A stretch of DNA of 64,000 nucleotides. Source: Bacillus_AB infantis_B. GTDB lineage: Bacteria; Bacillota; Bacilli; Bacillales; Cytobacillaceae. The notes under the pieces were generated by a model. The model saw only the letters and a program-made list of their open reading frames with translations. It made no database searches and was not told where the DNA came from. The position numbers were made by a program, and so were the translations under genes. The stretch lies in assembly GCF_008180445.1 (NCBI RefSeq), contig NZ_VTER01000003.1:248001-312000 (forward strand), given 5' to 3'. Below are positions 38,735 through 47,479 of the stretch, in pieces. The stretch's first letter is position 1. Each line of letters begins with the position of its first letter.

Positions 38735-40519
38735 TTATAGTACAAAACGCTCAGCGTCGATCAGCTTCTCTGAGGCCTCGCGCTTTTTAGCGATCAGATT
38801 GATCGGTGTGTGGCGGGTGAATTTGCGGAGAGCGGAAAGCATCATGCGCAGTGCATCCCCATCCTCTGCAGCAACCAAAGTCTCTTTCGCATCCTGTTCG
38901 ATCTTATTGAATGCCTCCTGGCAGAAAATCTGCGTGTAAAGAAGCTTTTGCTTGCTCTTTTCAGCGCCGTCCTTGCTGATAGCCTTTTCCGTCCGGAGAA
39001 CCGCCGACTCCATTGCATAGGCATTGGAAACGATGTCTGCAATATTCACCAGGATTTCCTGTTCTTTTTCAATCGCTTTGCCAAACTTCTGTGCGGCAAG
39101 CCCTGCTGCAAGCAAGCCGATTTTCTTGGCATTCTTCACTAAATATTTTTCCTGTGCCAAAGGCTCATCTCCAGGCTCCTCAGGCATCAGCATCATCAGC
39201 TCTTCCTGGAGCGCCTGTGCTTTCTGGAATAATGGCAGCTCTCCTTTGAAAGCTTTGCGCAGGTAAGTGCCAGGCACAAGAAGGCGGTTGATTTCGTTTG
39301 TACCTTCGAAAATCCTGTTGATGCGGGAATCGCGGTAGATCCTTTCAATTTCATATTCAGCCATGAAACCATAGCCGCCATGCAGCTGTACGCCTTCATC
39401 GGCAATATAGTCAAGGACTTCTGTTGCAAAGAACTTGTTCAGGGAGCACTCGATTGCGTACTCTGCAATAGAGTTGGCAACTTCCTTGCCGTTCTTTACT
39501 TCTTCATCTGTAAGCCTGCTCATCCGGTCCTCGAACAAACCGACTGTACGGTAGACAGAGCTCTCAGCCGCATACAGCTTTGCCGCCATATTGGCAAGCT
39601 TCTCTTTCGTAAGGTTGAATTGGGAAATCGGCGTTTTGAACTGCTGGCGCTGATTTGTATATTGTACAGTAACTTCGTACGCACGCTTGGAAGCTCCGAC
39701 AGCTCCTACTCCAAGCTTGTAGCGGCCGATATTCAGGATATTGAAAGCAATGATATGCCCCTTGCCAAGTTCACCCAGCAGATTTTCCTTCGGCACTTGT
39801 GCATCTTCCAGGATCAGCGTCCTTGTGGAAGAGCTCTTGATGCCCATTTTCTTTTCCTCAGGGCCCGTTGAAACACCAGGGTACTCCCTCTCAACAATGA
39901 AGGCGGAGAAATGTTCGCCATCCACTTTCGCATAAACCACAAACACATCGGCAAAGCCGGCATTGGTAATCCATTGCTTCTCGCCGTTCAGAACATAGTG
40001 CGTGCCTTCAGCGTTTAATTTTGCAGTCGTTTTTGCCCCAAGTGCATCTGATCCTGAACCCGGTTCAGTGAGTGCATAGGCAGCAATCTTTTCACCAGTC
40101 GCCAGAAGAGGCAGATATTTTTGCTTTTGCTCTTCATCTCCGAACAAAACGATTGGAAGCGATCCGATTCCGACATGGGCGCCATGCGTGATTGAGAACC
40201 CGCCTGCACGGGACATTTTTTCAGCAATCAGAGCTGAGCTCACCTTATCAAGGCCAAGTCCGCCGTACTCTTCCGGCATATCTGCACCAAGGAGCCCAAG
40301 GTCCCCTGCCTGCTTCAGCAGTTTTACAGAGCGGTCAAATTCATGGTTCTCCAGGTGTTCAACCTGCGGGACCACTTCATTTACGACATAATCTTCAGTT
40401 GTCTTGGCAATCATTTTCTGCTCATCAGTATAATCCTCTGGTGTAAACACACGCTCATAGGATACATCATCAATCAGGAAGCTTCCGCCTTTGATTACGT
40501 TTTCTGTTTGGTTAGACAT
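38735..40519 (-). CDS. fadE: FadE, acyl-CoA dehydrogenase
   Basis: A 594-residue flavoprotein that makes the first double bond of beta-oxidation. The start is the ATG at 40,519 behind GGAGG. The N-terminal domain is followed by the flavin motif Y-A-L-T-E-P-G-S-G-S-D near residue 156. The C-terminal helical domain has the L-H-G-G-Y-G-F-M segment and R-I-F-E-G-T-N-E-I-N-R. The extra 180-residue C-terminus is normal for the Bacillus YusJ/FadE type. Third gene of the fad operon. Confidence 0.95.
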   Translation of the reverse strand: MSNQTENVIKGGSFLIDDVSYERVFTPEDYTDEQKMIAKTTEDYVVNEVVPQVEHLENHEFDRSVKLLKQAGDLGLLGADMPEEYGGLGLDKVSSALIAEKMSRAGGFSITHGAHVGIGSLPIVLFGDEEQKQKYLPLLATGEKIAAYALTEPGSGSDALGAKTTAKLNAEGTHYVLNGEKQWITNAGFADVFVVYAKVDGEHFSAFIVEREYPGVSTGPEEKKMGIKSSSTRTLILEDAQVPKENLLGELGKGHIIAFNILNIGRYKLGVGAVGASKRAYEVTVQYTNQRQQFKTPISQFNLTKEKLANMAAKLYAAESSVYRTVGLFEDRMSRLTDEEVKNGKEVANSIAEYAIECSLNKFFATEVLDYIADEGVQLHGGYGFMAEYEIERIYRDSRINRIFEGTNEINRLLVPGTYLRKAFKGELPLFQKAQALQEELMMLMPEEPGDEPLAQEKYLVKNAKKIGLLAAGLAAQKFGKAIEKEQEILVNIADIVSNAYAMESAVLRTEKAISKDGAEKSKQKLLYTQIFCQEAFNKIEQDAKETLVAAEDGDALRMMLSALRKFTRHTPINLIAKKREASEKLIDAERFVL

Positions 40520-40601
40520 TCTTTTATCCTCCATTCAATTGAAGGAGCACCTGGCTCCGGTTTTTTATTGAAAGTTAAGATTTTAATATGATAGATGGCG
40601 T

Positions 40602-41777
40602 TTAGAGAAGCTCGAATACCCCGGCTGCACCCATGCCGCCGCCGATGCACATTGTGACTACCCCGAACTGCTGGTTGCGGCGCTTCATTTCGTGCAGAAG
40701 AGTAAGAGTCAATTTTGCACCTGTACAGCCCAGCGGATGCCCAAGGGCGATTGCTCCGCCGTTAACATTCACTTTATCCTCATCAAGGCCAAGCTCTCTG
40801 ATAATCTGGATGGATTGTGAAGCAAATGCCTCATTCAGTTCGAACAGGCCGATATCAGACAGCTCCAGGCCTGCAAGCTTCAATGCTTTAGGAATCGCCA
40901 CAATCGGTCCGATCCCCATTACTTCAGGGGGCACACCGCCAACGGCAAAGCTTCTGAACTTGGCCATCGGCTTCAGGCTGAGGGAATCTGCTTTCTCCCG
41001 GTCCATCACCATGACCGCGGCAGCGCCGTCGCTTGTCTGTGATGAGTTTCCTGCCGTAACTGAACCTGTGACAGAGAAAGCTGGACGCAGCCTGCCGAGT
41101 GTATCGACCGTTGAATCAGGGCGCACTCCCTCATCTGTAGTGAATTGAACGTTTTTCTCAACAAGCTTATTATCCTTTCCGACTGAACGGAAGGTCACAT
41201 CCACCGGCACGATTTCATCCTGGAACTTTCCTTCCTGGATCGCTTTTGCCGCTCGCTGATGGCTCCGGACCGCGAATGCATCCTGGTCTTCACGGCTGAT
41301 GCCGTATTTTTTGGCTACTTCTTCTGCCGTATGCCCCATGCCCATATAATATTCTGGTGCACTTTCCGCGAGCTTTGCATTCGGGCGGACCACATGGCCC
41401 ATCATCGGCACAAGGCTCATTGATTCAGCCCCGCCTGCGATGACAGTGTCCGCACTGCCTACCATGATTTTTTCTGCAGCATAAGCAATGGTCTGCAGGC
41501 CGGAAGAACAATAACGGTTCACTGTTACTGCCGGCACTGTATGAGGCAGCCCGGCAAGCGCCCCGATATTGCGGGCCATGTTCAGCCCCTGCTCAGCCTC
41601 CGGCATGGCACAGCCGATAATCAGGTCATCGATATTGCCTTCATATCCTCCGGCACGCCTTAAGGTTTCTTTTACAGCCAGTGCCCCCAAATCATCTGGA
41701 CGGACATGGGCGAGTGTTCCTTTTTTCGCTTTGCCGACGGGCGTCCTGGCACCAGCAACAATAACTGCTTCTCTCAT
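40602..41777 (-). CDS. fadA: FadA, acetyl-CoA C-acyltransferase (thiolase)
   Basis: A 391-residue thiolase that removes acetyl-CoA in the last beta-oxidation step. The nucleophile is Cys 90 in V-N-R-Y-C-S-S-G. The general bases lie in G-G-A-I-A-L-G-H-P-L-G-C-T-G (His) and C-I-G-G-G-M-G (Cys). It stands between fadN and fadE, as in B. subtilis. Confidence 0.96.
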   Translation of the reverse strand: MREAVIVAGARTPVGKAKKGTLAHVRPDDLGALAVKETLRRAGGYEGNIDDLIIGCAMPEAEQGLNMARNIGALAGLPHTVPAVTVNRYCSSGLQTIAYAAEKIMVGSADTVIAGGAESMSLVPMMGHVVRPNAKLAESAPEYYMGMGHTAEEVAKKYGISREDQDAFAVRSHQRAAKAIQEGKFQDEIVPVDVTFRSVGKDNKLVEKNVQFTTDEGVRPDSTVDTLGRLRPAFSVTGSVTAGNSSQTSDGAAAVMVMDREKADSLSLKPMAKFRSFAVGGVPPEVMGIGPIVAIPKALKLAGLELSDIGLFELNEAFASQSIQIIRELGLDEDKVNVNGGAIALGHPLGCTGAKLTLTLLHEMKRRNQQFGVVTMCIGGGMGAAGVFELL

Positions 41778-41836
41778 CGTTCATTCCCTCTCTTTCTATG
41801 GATGTTCGAGATTTAATCTATCAATCTGCCAATCTG

Positions 41837-44221
41837 TCAGTTGCGCAATGGTTTTCCTTTTACAAGCATATGCTGCATGCGCTGCTGGGATTTCGGCTGC
41901 GCTACCAGGCTGAGGAATGCTTCCCTTTCCAGATCCAGAAGATACTGTTCATCAACTTCTGTCCCGTATGGCACCTTGCCGCCGGCAATGACATACGCCA
42001 GCTTTTGGGCAATTTTTAGATCATGCTCAGAAATAAAGCCGGAATACAGCATCGCCTGCGCTCCAAGGAGAAGCGTCGCATATCCCGTTTCACCGACTAC
42101 AGGAATATTCTTCCTTACCGGCGGCGTATAGCCTTGTTCATGGAGAGCAAGTACAGCCTGCTTTGCATCATACAGCTGATGGTCCCCGTTCACGCTGATT
42201 CCGTCTGCAGCTCCCAGGAAGTTGTTTTCCCTTGCTTCCTCCCCTGAAGTTGATACCTTGGCCATAGCGATGCTTTCGAATACTTTGTTGGCCACTTTTT
42301 GCAGATCAAATTCCACTCCGTTTGGCATGCCTTCAAGATGCTTGATATACAGCTCCTTGTTGCCGCCTCCGCCAGGGATGAGGCCGACGCCTGCTTCCAC
42401 AAGCCCCATATAAGTTTCCATTGAAGCCTGGATATGCGCTGCCGGCAGGCATATCTCTGCGCCGCCGCCAAGCGTCATGGCAAATGGCGCAGCCACTACC
42501 GGCTTGGTGCTGTACTTGATTTTCATCATCGCCTGCTGGAAGTGGCGGACAACCATATCCAGTTCAAAGACATTATCATCCTGGGCCTCCATCAGGATCA
42601 TGGCCAGATTGGCGCCGACGGAGAAGTTCTTGCCCTGGTTGCCGATCACAAGGCCCTTGAAGTTCTTTTCAACCTCATCAACCGCAAAATTGATCATCTG
42701 GATAATATCGAGTCCGATTGCATTGCTTTGTGAATGGAATTCAAGAAGGGCAACCCCGTCTCCAAGGTCCAGCAGGCTCGCGCCTGTATTCTTCTTGATA
42801 ACTCCCTTTTGTTTTTTAAGCTTTTTTAGATTAATATTCTTTGGATTTTCTTCTTCCGGCACATACTCGCCGTTTTTATAAAAAGAAATATCCCCGTTTT
42901 CTTCTTTATAGAAGGATGTATGCCCATTGGAGAGCATTTCCTTGATCCATGCAGGGACTTCCTTGCCTTCAGCTTCCATTTTACCGACAGATTTTTCAAG
43001 GCCGATAGCGTCCCATGTTTCAAATGGGCCCATTTGCCAGCCAAAGCCCCATTTCATGGCTTTATCTATGCTTGTGACATCATCTGCAATTTCGCCAAGC
43101 AGCTCGGCAGAGTACAGCAGCGCCGGGCTTAGAATATTCCAGAGAAGCTGTCCGGCTTTGTCATCTGCGTATACAAGCGCTTTCAATTTATTAGCCAATC
43201 CTTTTTCCTGCTTGCTCATTTCAACCGAAGCAGCTTTCAGCTTTTGGCGCGGCCCGTATTCAAGTGTGTCCGGATTGAGTTCAAGGATTTCTTTTCCTTC
43301 TTTCTTAAAGAAACCCTGTCCTGATTTGCTTCCAAGCCAGCCATTCTCAAGCATCTGCTTCATGAATACCGGCACTTCAAAGGCTTCTTTTTCCTTGCCG
43401 TCCACCTGTTCATATACGTTGTTCGCCACGTGGATGAACGTATCAAGCCCAACCACATCCAGAGTCCGGAATGTAGCGCTTTTCGGCCTGCCGATCAGGG
43501 GACCTGTCACAGAGTCTACTTCTCCTACGCTATAGCCGCCTTTGAGCATTTCCTGCACGGTGATCAGAAGTCCGTATGTCCCGATGCGGTTCCCGATGAA
43601 ATTCGGGGTATCCTTCGCTTCTACAACGCCTTTGCCAAGCACATCTTCACCGAATTTCTTCATAAAAGAAAGGACTTCAGGTGCTGTCGTTTTTGCAGGG
43701 ATCACTTCCAGCAGCTTCAGATAGCGCGGCGGATTGAAAAAGTGGGTGCCGATAAAATGCTTCTGGAAATCATCGGATCTTCCTTCAGCCATGCTGTTCA
43801 CGGAAATCCCGGAAGTGTTGGAGCTGACAATGCTGCCGGGCTTCCGGAACTGGTCAACCTTCGCAAATACCTTCTTTTTTATGTCCAGATTTTCGACGAC
43901 TACTTCGATAATCCAGTCTACATCTTTTAAACGTTCCATATCATCTTCAAAATTGCCGGCTTCAAGCAGCGCAAGGCTTTTTTTGGATGTGAGCGGTGCC
44001 GGCTTCTGCTTGAGAAGCTTTTGCAGCGCTCCCTGGCTGATCCTGTTTCTGACCGCTTTATCTTCCAAAGTCAGGCCTTTCTTCTGCTCTGCCTCATTCA
44101 GTTCACGAGGCACGATATCCAGCAGCAATGTCGGGATGCCAATGTTCGCCAAGTGTGCAGCAATGCCCGAGCCCATTACGCCGGAACCTAATACTGCTGC
44201 CTTCTTAATTTGTTGGATCAA
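41837..44221 (-). CDS. fadN: FadN, enoyl-CoA hydratase / 3-hydroxyacyl-CoA dehydrogenase
   Basis: A 794-residue bifunctional enzyme of beta-oxidation. I start it at the TTG at 44,221, which has AAAGGGGG eight bases upstream; the ATG at 44,260 overlaps the FadR operator. The dehydrogenase comes first, with the NAD motif L-G-S-G-V-M-G-S-G (about 9-17) and G-T-H-F-F-N-P-P. The second part is a crotonase-type hydratase with G-N-Q-G-K-N-F-S-V-G-A-N and L-G-G-G-A-E-I-C. Domain order is the reverse of E. coli FadB. Confidence 0.95.
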   Translation of the reverse strand: MIQQIKKAAVLGSGVMGSGIAAHLANIGIPTLLLDIVPRELNEAEQKKGLTLEDKAVRNRISQGALQKLLKQKPAPLTSKKSLALLEAGNFEDDMERLKDVDWIIEVVVENLDIKKKVFAKVDQFRKPGSIVSSNTSGISVNSMAEGRSDDFQKHFIGTHFFNPPRYLKLLEVIPAKTTAPEVLSFMKKFGEDVLGKGVVEAKDTPNFIGNRIGTYGLLITVQEMLKGGYSVGEVDSVTGPLIGRPKSATFRTLDVVGLDTFIHVANNVYEQVDGKEKEAFEVPVFMKQMLENGWLGSKSGQGFFKKEGKEILELNPDTLEYGPRQKLKAASVEMSKQEKGLANKLKALVYADDKAGQLLWNILSPALLYSAELLGEIADDVTSIDKAMKWGFGWQMGPFETWDAIGLEKSVGKMEAEGKEVPAWIKEMLSNGHTSFYKEENGDISFYKNGEYVPEEENPKNINLKKLKKQKGVIKKNTGASLLDLGDGVALLEFHSQSNAIGLDIIQMINFAVDEVEKNFKGLVIGNQGKNFSVGANLAMILMEAQDDNVFELDMVVRHFQQAMMKIKYSTKPVVAAPFAMTLGGGAEICLPAAHIQASMETYMGLVEAGVGLIPGGGGNKELYIKHLEGMPNGVEFDLQKVANKVFESIAMAKVSTSGEEARENNFLGAADGISVNGDHQLYDAKQAVLALHEQGYTPPVRKNIPVVGETGYATLLLGAQAMLYSGFISEHDLKIAQKLAYVIAGGKVPYGTEVDEQYLLDLEREAFLSLVAQPKSQQRMQHMLVKGKPLRN

Positions 44222-44245
44222 TTTTGTTTCCCCCTTTGACACTTT

Positions 44246-44263
44246 TGAATGAACACTCATTCA
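44246..44263. promoter_or_regulatory. FadR operator upstream of fadN
   Basis: An 18-bp near-palindrome TGAATGAACACTCATTCA on the plus strand (leftward TGAATGAGTGTTCATTCA) matches the TetR-type FadR (YsiA) box known in Bacillus, TGAATGANTANTCATTCA, in 17 of 18 positions counting N as free. Acyl-CoA would release the repressor. It lies between promoter and start codon, so it probably acts as a roadblock. Confidence 0.88.
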
Positions 44264-44309
44264 TTTTCCTGATAAAAAAAATGGCAGAGAATGAGTTCTG
44301 TTAGTTAAT

Positions 44310-44338
44310 ACTATAAGATATTTCTGAAATTTTCGCAA
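44310..44338 (-). promoter_or_regulatory. Probable fad operon promoter
   Basis: Read leftward: TTGCGA (44,333-44,338), 17-base spacer, TATAGT (44,310-44,315). It lies about 50 bases upstream of the FadR operator. Confidence 0.65.
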
Positions 44339-44514
44339 TATTTAGCAGTGAAATTTATTAAAATTTACAATCTCTGGCTAATAGTGAATTATCTTTGAAT
44401 GGACAACCTAGTATGGAAGCCCCCCAAAGATGAACGGCACTTTATTGGCAAATGCAGTTCTTCGGGCGGGCAATCCCCGACTAATATTTGATTGGCAGGC
44501 AGGAGGTGAGCAGG

Positions 44515-44643
44515 ATGAAGCATTAGAAAAACCCTTCTAAAGCAGGCGTGAGCGCCGCCAGTGTAAAAGGTGACGCTGGCCCGACAGTTGAACGTGACGG
44601 CGGAGGCAAGAGAAACAGCCAAAATAATCAGTATAAGAAGTAA
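44515..44643 (+). pseudogene. yuzL: yuzL with an in-frame amber codon
   Basis: A 42-codon frame starting with ATG at 44,515 behind AGGAGGTGAG. Codon 4 is TAG (44,524-44,526). After it the frame reads K-N-P-S-K-A-G-V-S-A-A-S-V-K-G-D, then A-G-P-T-V-E, and ends Q-N-N-Q-Y-K-K, the recognisable YuzL small protein. Its place between fadN and fadM also fits B. subtilis yuzL. A single base change would restore it. It could be a real nonsense mutation, a sequencing error, or read-through. No good alternative start follows the stop. Confidence 0.7.
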
Positions 44644-44655
44644 GAATTGATGCAG

Positions 44656-44680
44656 GGGAGCGGGTGGCCGCTCTCTTTTT
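44656..44680 (+). terminator. Terminator after yuzL
   Basis: GGAGCGG and CCGCTCT arms with a short GTGG loop, followed by TTTTTT. It shows that the yuzL locus is, or was, a rightward transcript. Confidence 0.85.
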
Positions 44681-44694
44681 TGTGATTGTTTGGG

Positions 44695-44804
44695 AGGATG
44701 GCGGGGTGGCGAGGTGGAAATTAGGGGAGAGTTGGGGGATCAGGGGGTTTGAGGTGGGGCTGAGGTGGGGCTGAGGTGGGGTTGGCGGGGGTTTCGGTGG
44801 GTTG
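44695..44804 (+). repeat. G-rich tract with an 11-bp tandem repeat
   Basis: The plus strand is dominated by G-runs (many GGGG or GGGGG). Within it TGAGGTGGGGC is repeated three times without a gap (44,750, 44,761, 44,772; the last ends in T). Four or more closely spaced G-runs could form a G-quadruplex on this strand. No gene is seen. Confidence 0.8.
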
Positions 44805-44940
44805 TATTTGCGGATATTAGCAACTTTTGGGATTTATTAGCAAGTTTGGTGGTTTATTAGCAACTTTCCTGTTTTATTAGCAAATTCTGGATTTTATTAG
44901 CAACTTTCAGCTTTTATTAGCAACTGGCCGCTTTCATCCA
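44805..44940 (+). repeat. 20-bp periodic array A (TATTAGCAA type)
   Basis: TATTAGCAA starts at 44,815, 44,835, 44,855, 44,875, 44,895 and 44,915, six times at an exact 20-base period; the consensus is TATTAGCAACTTT followed by about five free bases and TT. A degenerate seventh unit follows at 44,935. A half-unit of the B type (TATTTGCGGA) precedes it at 44,805. The period is not a multiple of three, so it is not coding. Confidence 0.9.
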
Positions 44941-45015
44941 CAATTACTAAGCGGCCTGCCGGTATTTGGGGACTTTCTCCTTGCACAGGGCAGTCAACCG
45001 ACGGATCCTGCCTCC

Positions 45016-45137
45016 TTTATTTGCGAGATTTCCGATTTATTTGCGTGTTTCAGTTTTTATTTGCGACTTTCTGATTATATTTGCGACTCACAATTTTTAT
45101 TTGCGGCTTCTCCATTATATTTGCGATTCCCCCATCC
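45016..45137 (+). repeat. 20-bp periodic array B (TATTTGCGA type)
   Basis: TATTTGCG starts at 45,018, 45,038, 45,058, 45,078, 45,098 and 45,118, again exactly every 20 bases, with variable filler. It is clearly related to array A (TATTAGCAA against TATTTGCGA, same strand). About 80 bases of unrelated sequence separate the two. No gene fits across it. Confidence 0.9.
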
Positions 45138-45174
45138 ACACCACCAGCCAGCCCCTCTTCAAAACATCAAAAAA

Positions 45175-45197
45175 GCCCAGCAGATCCCCCGCTGGGC
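45175..45197 (-). terminator. Terminator after fadM
   Basis: GCCCAGC and GCTGGGC arms with a GC-rich loop, followed leftward by TTTTTTGATG. Confidence 0.85.
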
Positions 45198-45206
45198 CTT
45201 ACATAC

Positions 45207-46124
45207 CTATTTCTTAACCATGCCCTTCAGCACAAATGCCACATTGGCCGGGCGCTCTGCGAGCCTGCGCATGAAATAGCCGTACCAGTCTGTTCCATAA
45301 GGGACGTATACCCTCATTTTATAGCCTTCATTGGCGAGCTCCAGCTGACGCTCATTGCGGATGCCGTAGAGCATCTGGAATTCAAATTGGCTGTTTGGGA
45401 TATTATGTTCCCTGACCAGCTGCTTTGTATAGTCGATAATCGCATCATCGTGGGTGGCAACGGCTGTGTAGTTGCCGTTAATGAGATGCATTTTAATGAT
45501 TTTCTTGAAGTTTTCATCCACGTCTTTCTTTTCCGGGAATGCAACCTCCGGGGATTCTTTATAGGCACCCTTTACAAGCCTCAGATTGGGCGAATATTGG
45601 TTTAGGTCGTCCATGTCGCCCTCTGTCCTGTACAGATAAGCCTGAATGACTGTCCCAATATTATCGTATTCCGATTTAAGCTGCTTGAAGATATCAAGTG
45701 TCTTCTGGCAGCGTGAATAGTCTTCCATATCGATCGTGACAAATACGCCGTTTTTCTTAGCTGCTTCCAGGATGCGCCTCATATTCCCCATTACCACATC
45801 ATCGGAAATATCCAGGCCCATGCTCGTCATTTTGAGCGACAGCTGTGAATTGATTCCTTCACGGCCGATTGCTTCGATTGCCAAAATTGAGTTATCCGCC
45901 ATTTCCCTTGCTTCTGCCTCATTGTCCACGAATTCGCCCAAATAATCAATGGTCACCACCAGACCCTTGCTGTTAAGATCTTTAATTACGTTGACTGCCT
46001 GGCTGATCATTTCTCCCGCAACGAAGCGGCTGGCCCCAAAACGAAGGCCGTACTTCTTCGCAAGCTTTGTCAGCGATTTATTTTTGGATAAAAAGAGAAA
46101 AAAGTCCCTCATTACTTGTTCCAT
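45207..46124 (-). CDS. fadM: Proline dehydrogenase family protein (FadM/YusM)
   Basis: A 305-residue flavoenzyme of the proline dehydrogenase family (TIM barrel). Conserved segments are V-T-I-D-Y-L-G-E-F (about 46-54), the D-M-E-D-Y strand, and Q-A-Y-L-Y-R-T. The end R-V-Y-V-P-Y-G-T-D-W-Y-G-Y-F-M-R-R-L-A-E-R is the family's substrate-binding signature. The start is the ATG at 46,124 behind AAGGGGGAG. In B. subtilis the homologue yusM lies beside the fad operon; its main substrate is taken to be proline. Confidence 0.93.
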   Translation of the reverse strand: MEQVMRDFFLFLSKNKSLTKLAKKYGLRFGASRFVAGEMISQAVNVIKDLNSKGLVVTIDYLGEFVDNEAEAREMADNSILAIEAIGREGINSQLSLKMTSMGLDISDDVVMGNMRRILEAAKKNGVFVTIDMEDYSRCQKTLDIFKQLKSEYDNIGTVIQAYLYRTEGDMDDLNQYSPNLRLVKGAYKESPEVAFPEKKDVDENFKKIIKMHLINGNYTAVATHDDAIIDYTKQLVREHNIPNSQFEFQMLYGIRNERQLELANEGYKMRVYVPYGTDWYGYFMRRLAERPANVAFVLKGMVKK

Positions 46125-46148
46125 AATGGCTCCCCCTTGAAAACGCAT

Positions 46149-46455
46149 ACATTTTGGATAATTAAGCCCTGTCTTTCAGCGAAATCCGGGCAGTGGCAAA
46201 GGATCATGATTCATGGATCATATTCAATTTTGTATATGGTCAATTTTCTGAAATGTGCCTTTGATAACCATAATTCTATCATCTTTCTCTTTATTTGAAT
46301 ATAATTTTCCGTGAAATTTAGCGAGATTTGTCGGCTGCTGGCCAAACTCTTCTATTTGCTGTTATATCGCTTTATTCCGGCTTCGATTAAATGCAGCTCC
46401 CTGCCTTTCATTCTGTCTTCCAGCTTTTTCTTGTATAGCAAAGCTGCATAATAAA
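46149..46455. other. Intergenic region fadM-yusU
   Basis: No gene is seen. Leftward, TTGACC (46,238-46,243) and TATGAT (46,217-46,222) are 15 bases apart, a weak promoter candidate for fadM. The rest is AT-rich spacer. Confidence 0.4.
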
Positions 46456-46482
46456 AGGACCTTCCACCCTGGAAGATCCTTC
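46456..46482 (-). terminator. Terminator after yusU
   Basis: AAGGACCTTCCA and TGGAAGATCCTT arms (one G-U pair) with a three-base loop, followed leftward by TTATTATG. Confidence 0.8.
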
Positions 46483-46483
46483 A

Positions 46484-46744
46484 TTAGTCGCTTCTGCTAT
46501 TTTCTTCTTTCCGCTTTGCTTCATTAAGCTCTTTGATTTCCATGATCAGCTTCTTGACCGATTCCTTCGACTCCGGGCAGGTTCCATTCCAATGGCGGGC
46601 AAGAGCTGGCATTGATTTCGCGATATGATTATAAAGAATCCATATCTTTACCTTTTCGGTCATTTCCTCATTAGCTTCGCCGACAAGAAGTTCAGTATAT
46701 TTGCTATAAAGGCCTTCTATTTCTTCTTTGAATTTTGGATCCAT
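46484..46744 (-). CDS. yusU: YusU, DUF2573 family
   Basis: An 86-residue helical protein of the YusU/DUF2573 type: F-K-E-E-I-E-G-L-Y-S-K-Y-T-E-L-L at the start, then W-I-L-Y-N-H-I-A-K-S-M-P-A-L-A-R-H-W in the middle. The ATG at 46,744 has AAGGGGAG upstream. The function is unknown. It ends the siderophore operon, as in B. subtilis where yusU precedes yusV. Confidence 0.85.
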   Translation of the reverse strand: MDPKFKEEIEGLYSKYTELLVGEANEEMTEKVKIWILYNHIAKSMPALARHWNGTCPESKESVKKLIMEIKELNEAKRKEENSRSD

Positions 46745-46762
46745 ATTAAACTCCCCTTTCAC

Positions 46763-47479
46763 TCACCCCAATGATTTTGGACAGGTGGTGCACCGCATTG
46801 AATCATCTATGAGATTCGAAAGGCAGCATGTCTTCCTCATCTTTGCTTCCTTCTCAGGCGAATGGAACTTTTTTAAAGGATTGTCCTTTATGCCGAATAC
46901 TTTTCCAGGCAATCCCAGGAGACAGGCAAAATCACCCGCACCTCTTGCTTTCACCTCATCATGTTCACCAGCGAGGACTGATTCGTAGAGCCAATGGATG
47001 TAAACGGCTATGTTTTCCCACAGAATATATCTGGAGACTCCAGCTGCTTTGGATACTCTTTCCAGCAGAATTTTCATATGTTTTGAAAATAAAGCTTCAA
47101 AACATTCTTCCCTCCGCTCTTCACGGGGTTCAGGCTCTGTTTGAACGGAACTTGTATCCTTGAAATAAAAGCCTGGAAGCCACATTCCATTTTTATAGCC
47201 TGATACCACAGTGATATTGGGAAATGATACATCAAGCCTGCAATTTCCGGCTGTGAAGCTATATAAATAGATTACTGCCATGAAGCTGTATCTTTTAATA
47301 AAAAGTGACCCTGCGGCTGGGAGGGGTGCATCAAGCTCTTTCGCAAGCCTGTTCAGATATATTTCCATTTCCCCCGGCAGAAGAAGATGATCTGCATTTA
47401 CTGAGAGAGGATCATCGTTCTCCTCCCGGACAAGGCGGAAATCTTCAAGCCTGCGTAAAGCCAGGGCTGATTCAGACAC
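46763..47479 (-). CDS. FhuF-like ferric-siderophore reductase
   Basis: A 238-residue protein with the C-terminal [2Fe-2S] motif of FhuF: K-T-C-C-L-S-N at about 215-221, then C-T-T-C-P about ten residues later. The body is an alpha/beta fold like the ferric iron reductase family. FhuF-type enzymes release iron from siderophores in the cytosol by reduction, which fits its place between the transport ATPase and yusU. It overlaps the ATPase gene by eight bases. Confidence 0.85.
   Translation of the reverse strand: MSESALALRRLEDFRLVREENDDPLSVNADHLLLPGEMEIYLNRLAKELDAPLPAAGSLFIKRYSFMAVIYLYSFTAGNCRLDVSFPNITVVSGYKNGMWLPGFYFKDTSSVQTEPEPREERREECFEALFSKHMKILLERVSKAAGVSRYILWENIAVYIHWLYESVLAGEHDEVKARGAGDFACLLGLPGKVFGIKDNPLKKFHSPEKEAKMRKTCCLSNLIDDSMRCTTCPKSLG

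Noticed and set aside
44389..44622. Minus-strand frame of 77 codons near fadN
   Set aside because: It has no ribosome site and is antisense to the recognisable yuzL frame.
44805..45137. CRISPR array
   Set aside because: Units are 20 bases with only a few variable bases and no spacer-sized segments; no cas genes are near.
45081..45605. A 174-codon plus-strand frame starting in array B
   Set aside because: It runs opposite fadM; its first codons are the periodic repeat and the remainder mirrors the proline dehydrogenase.
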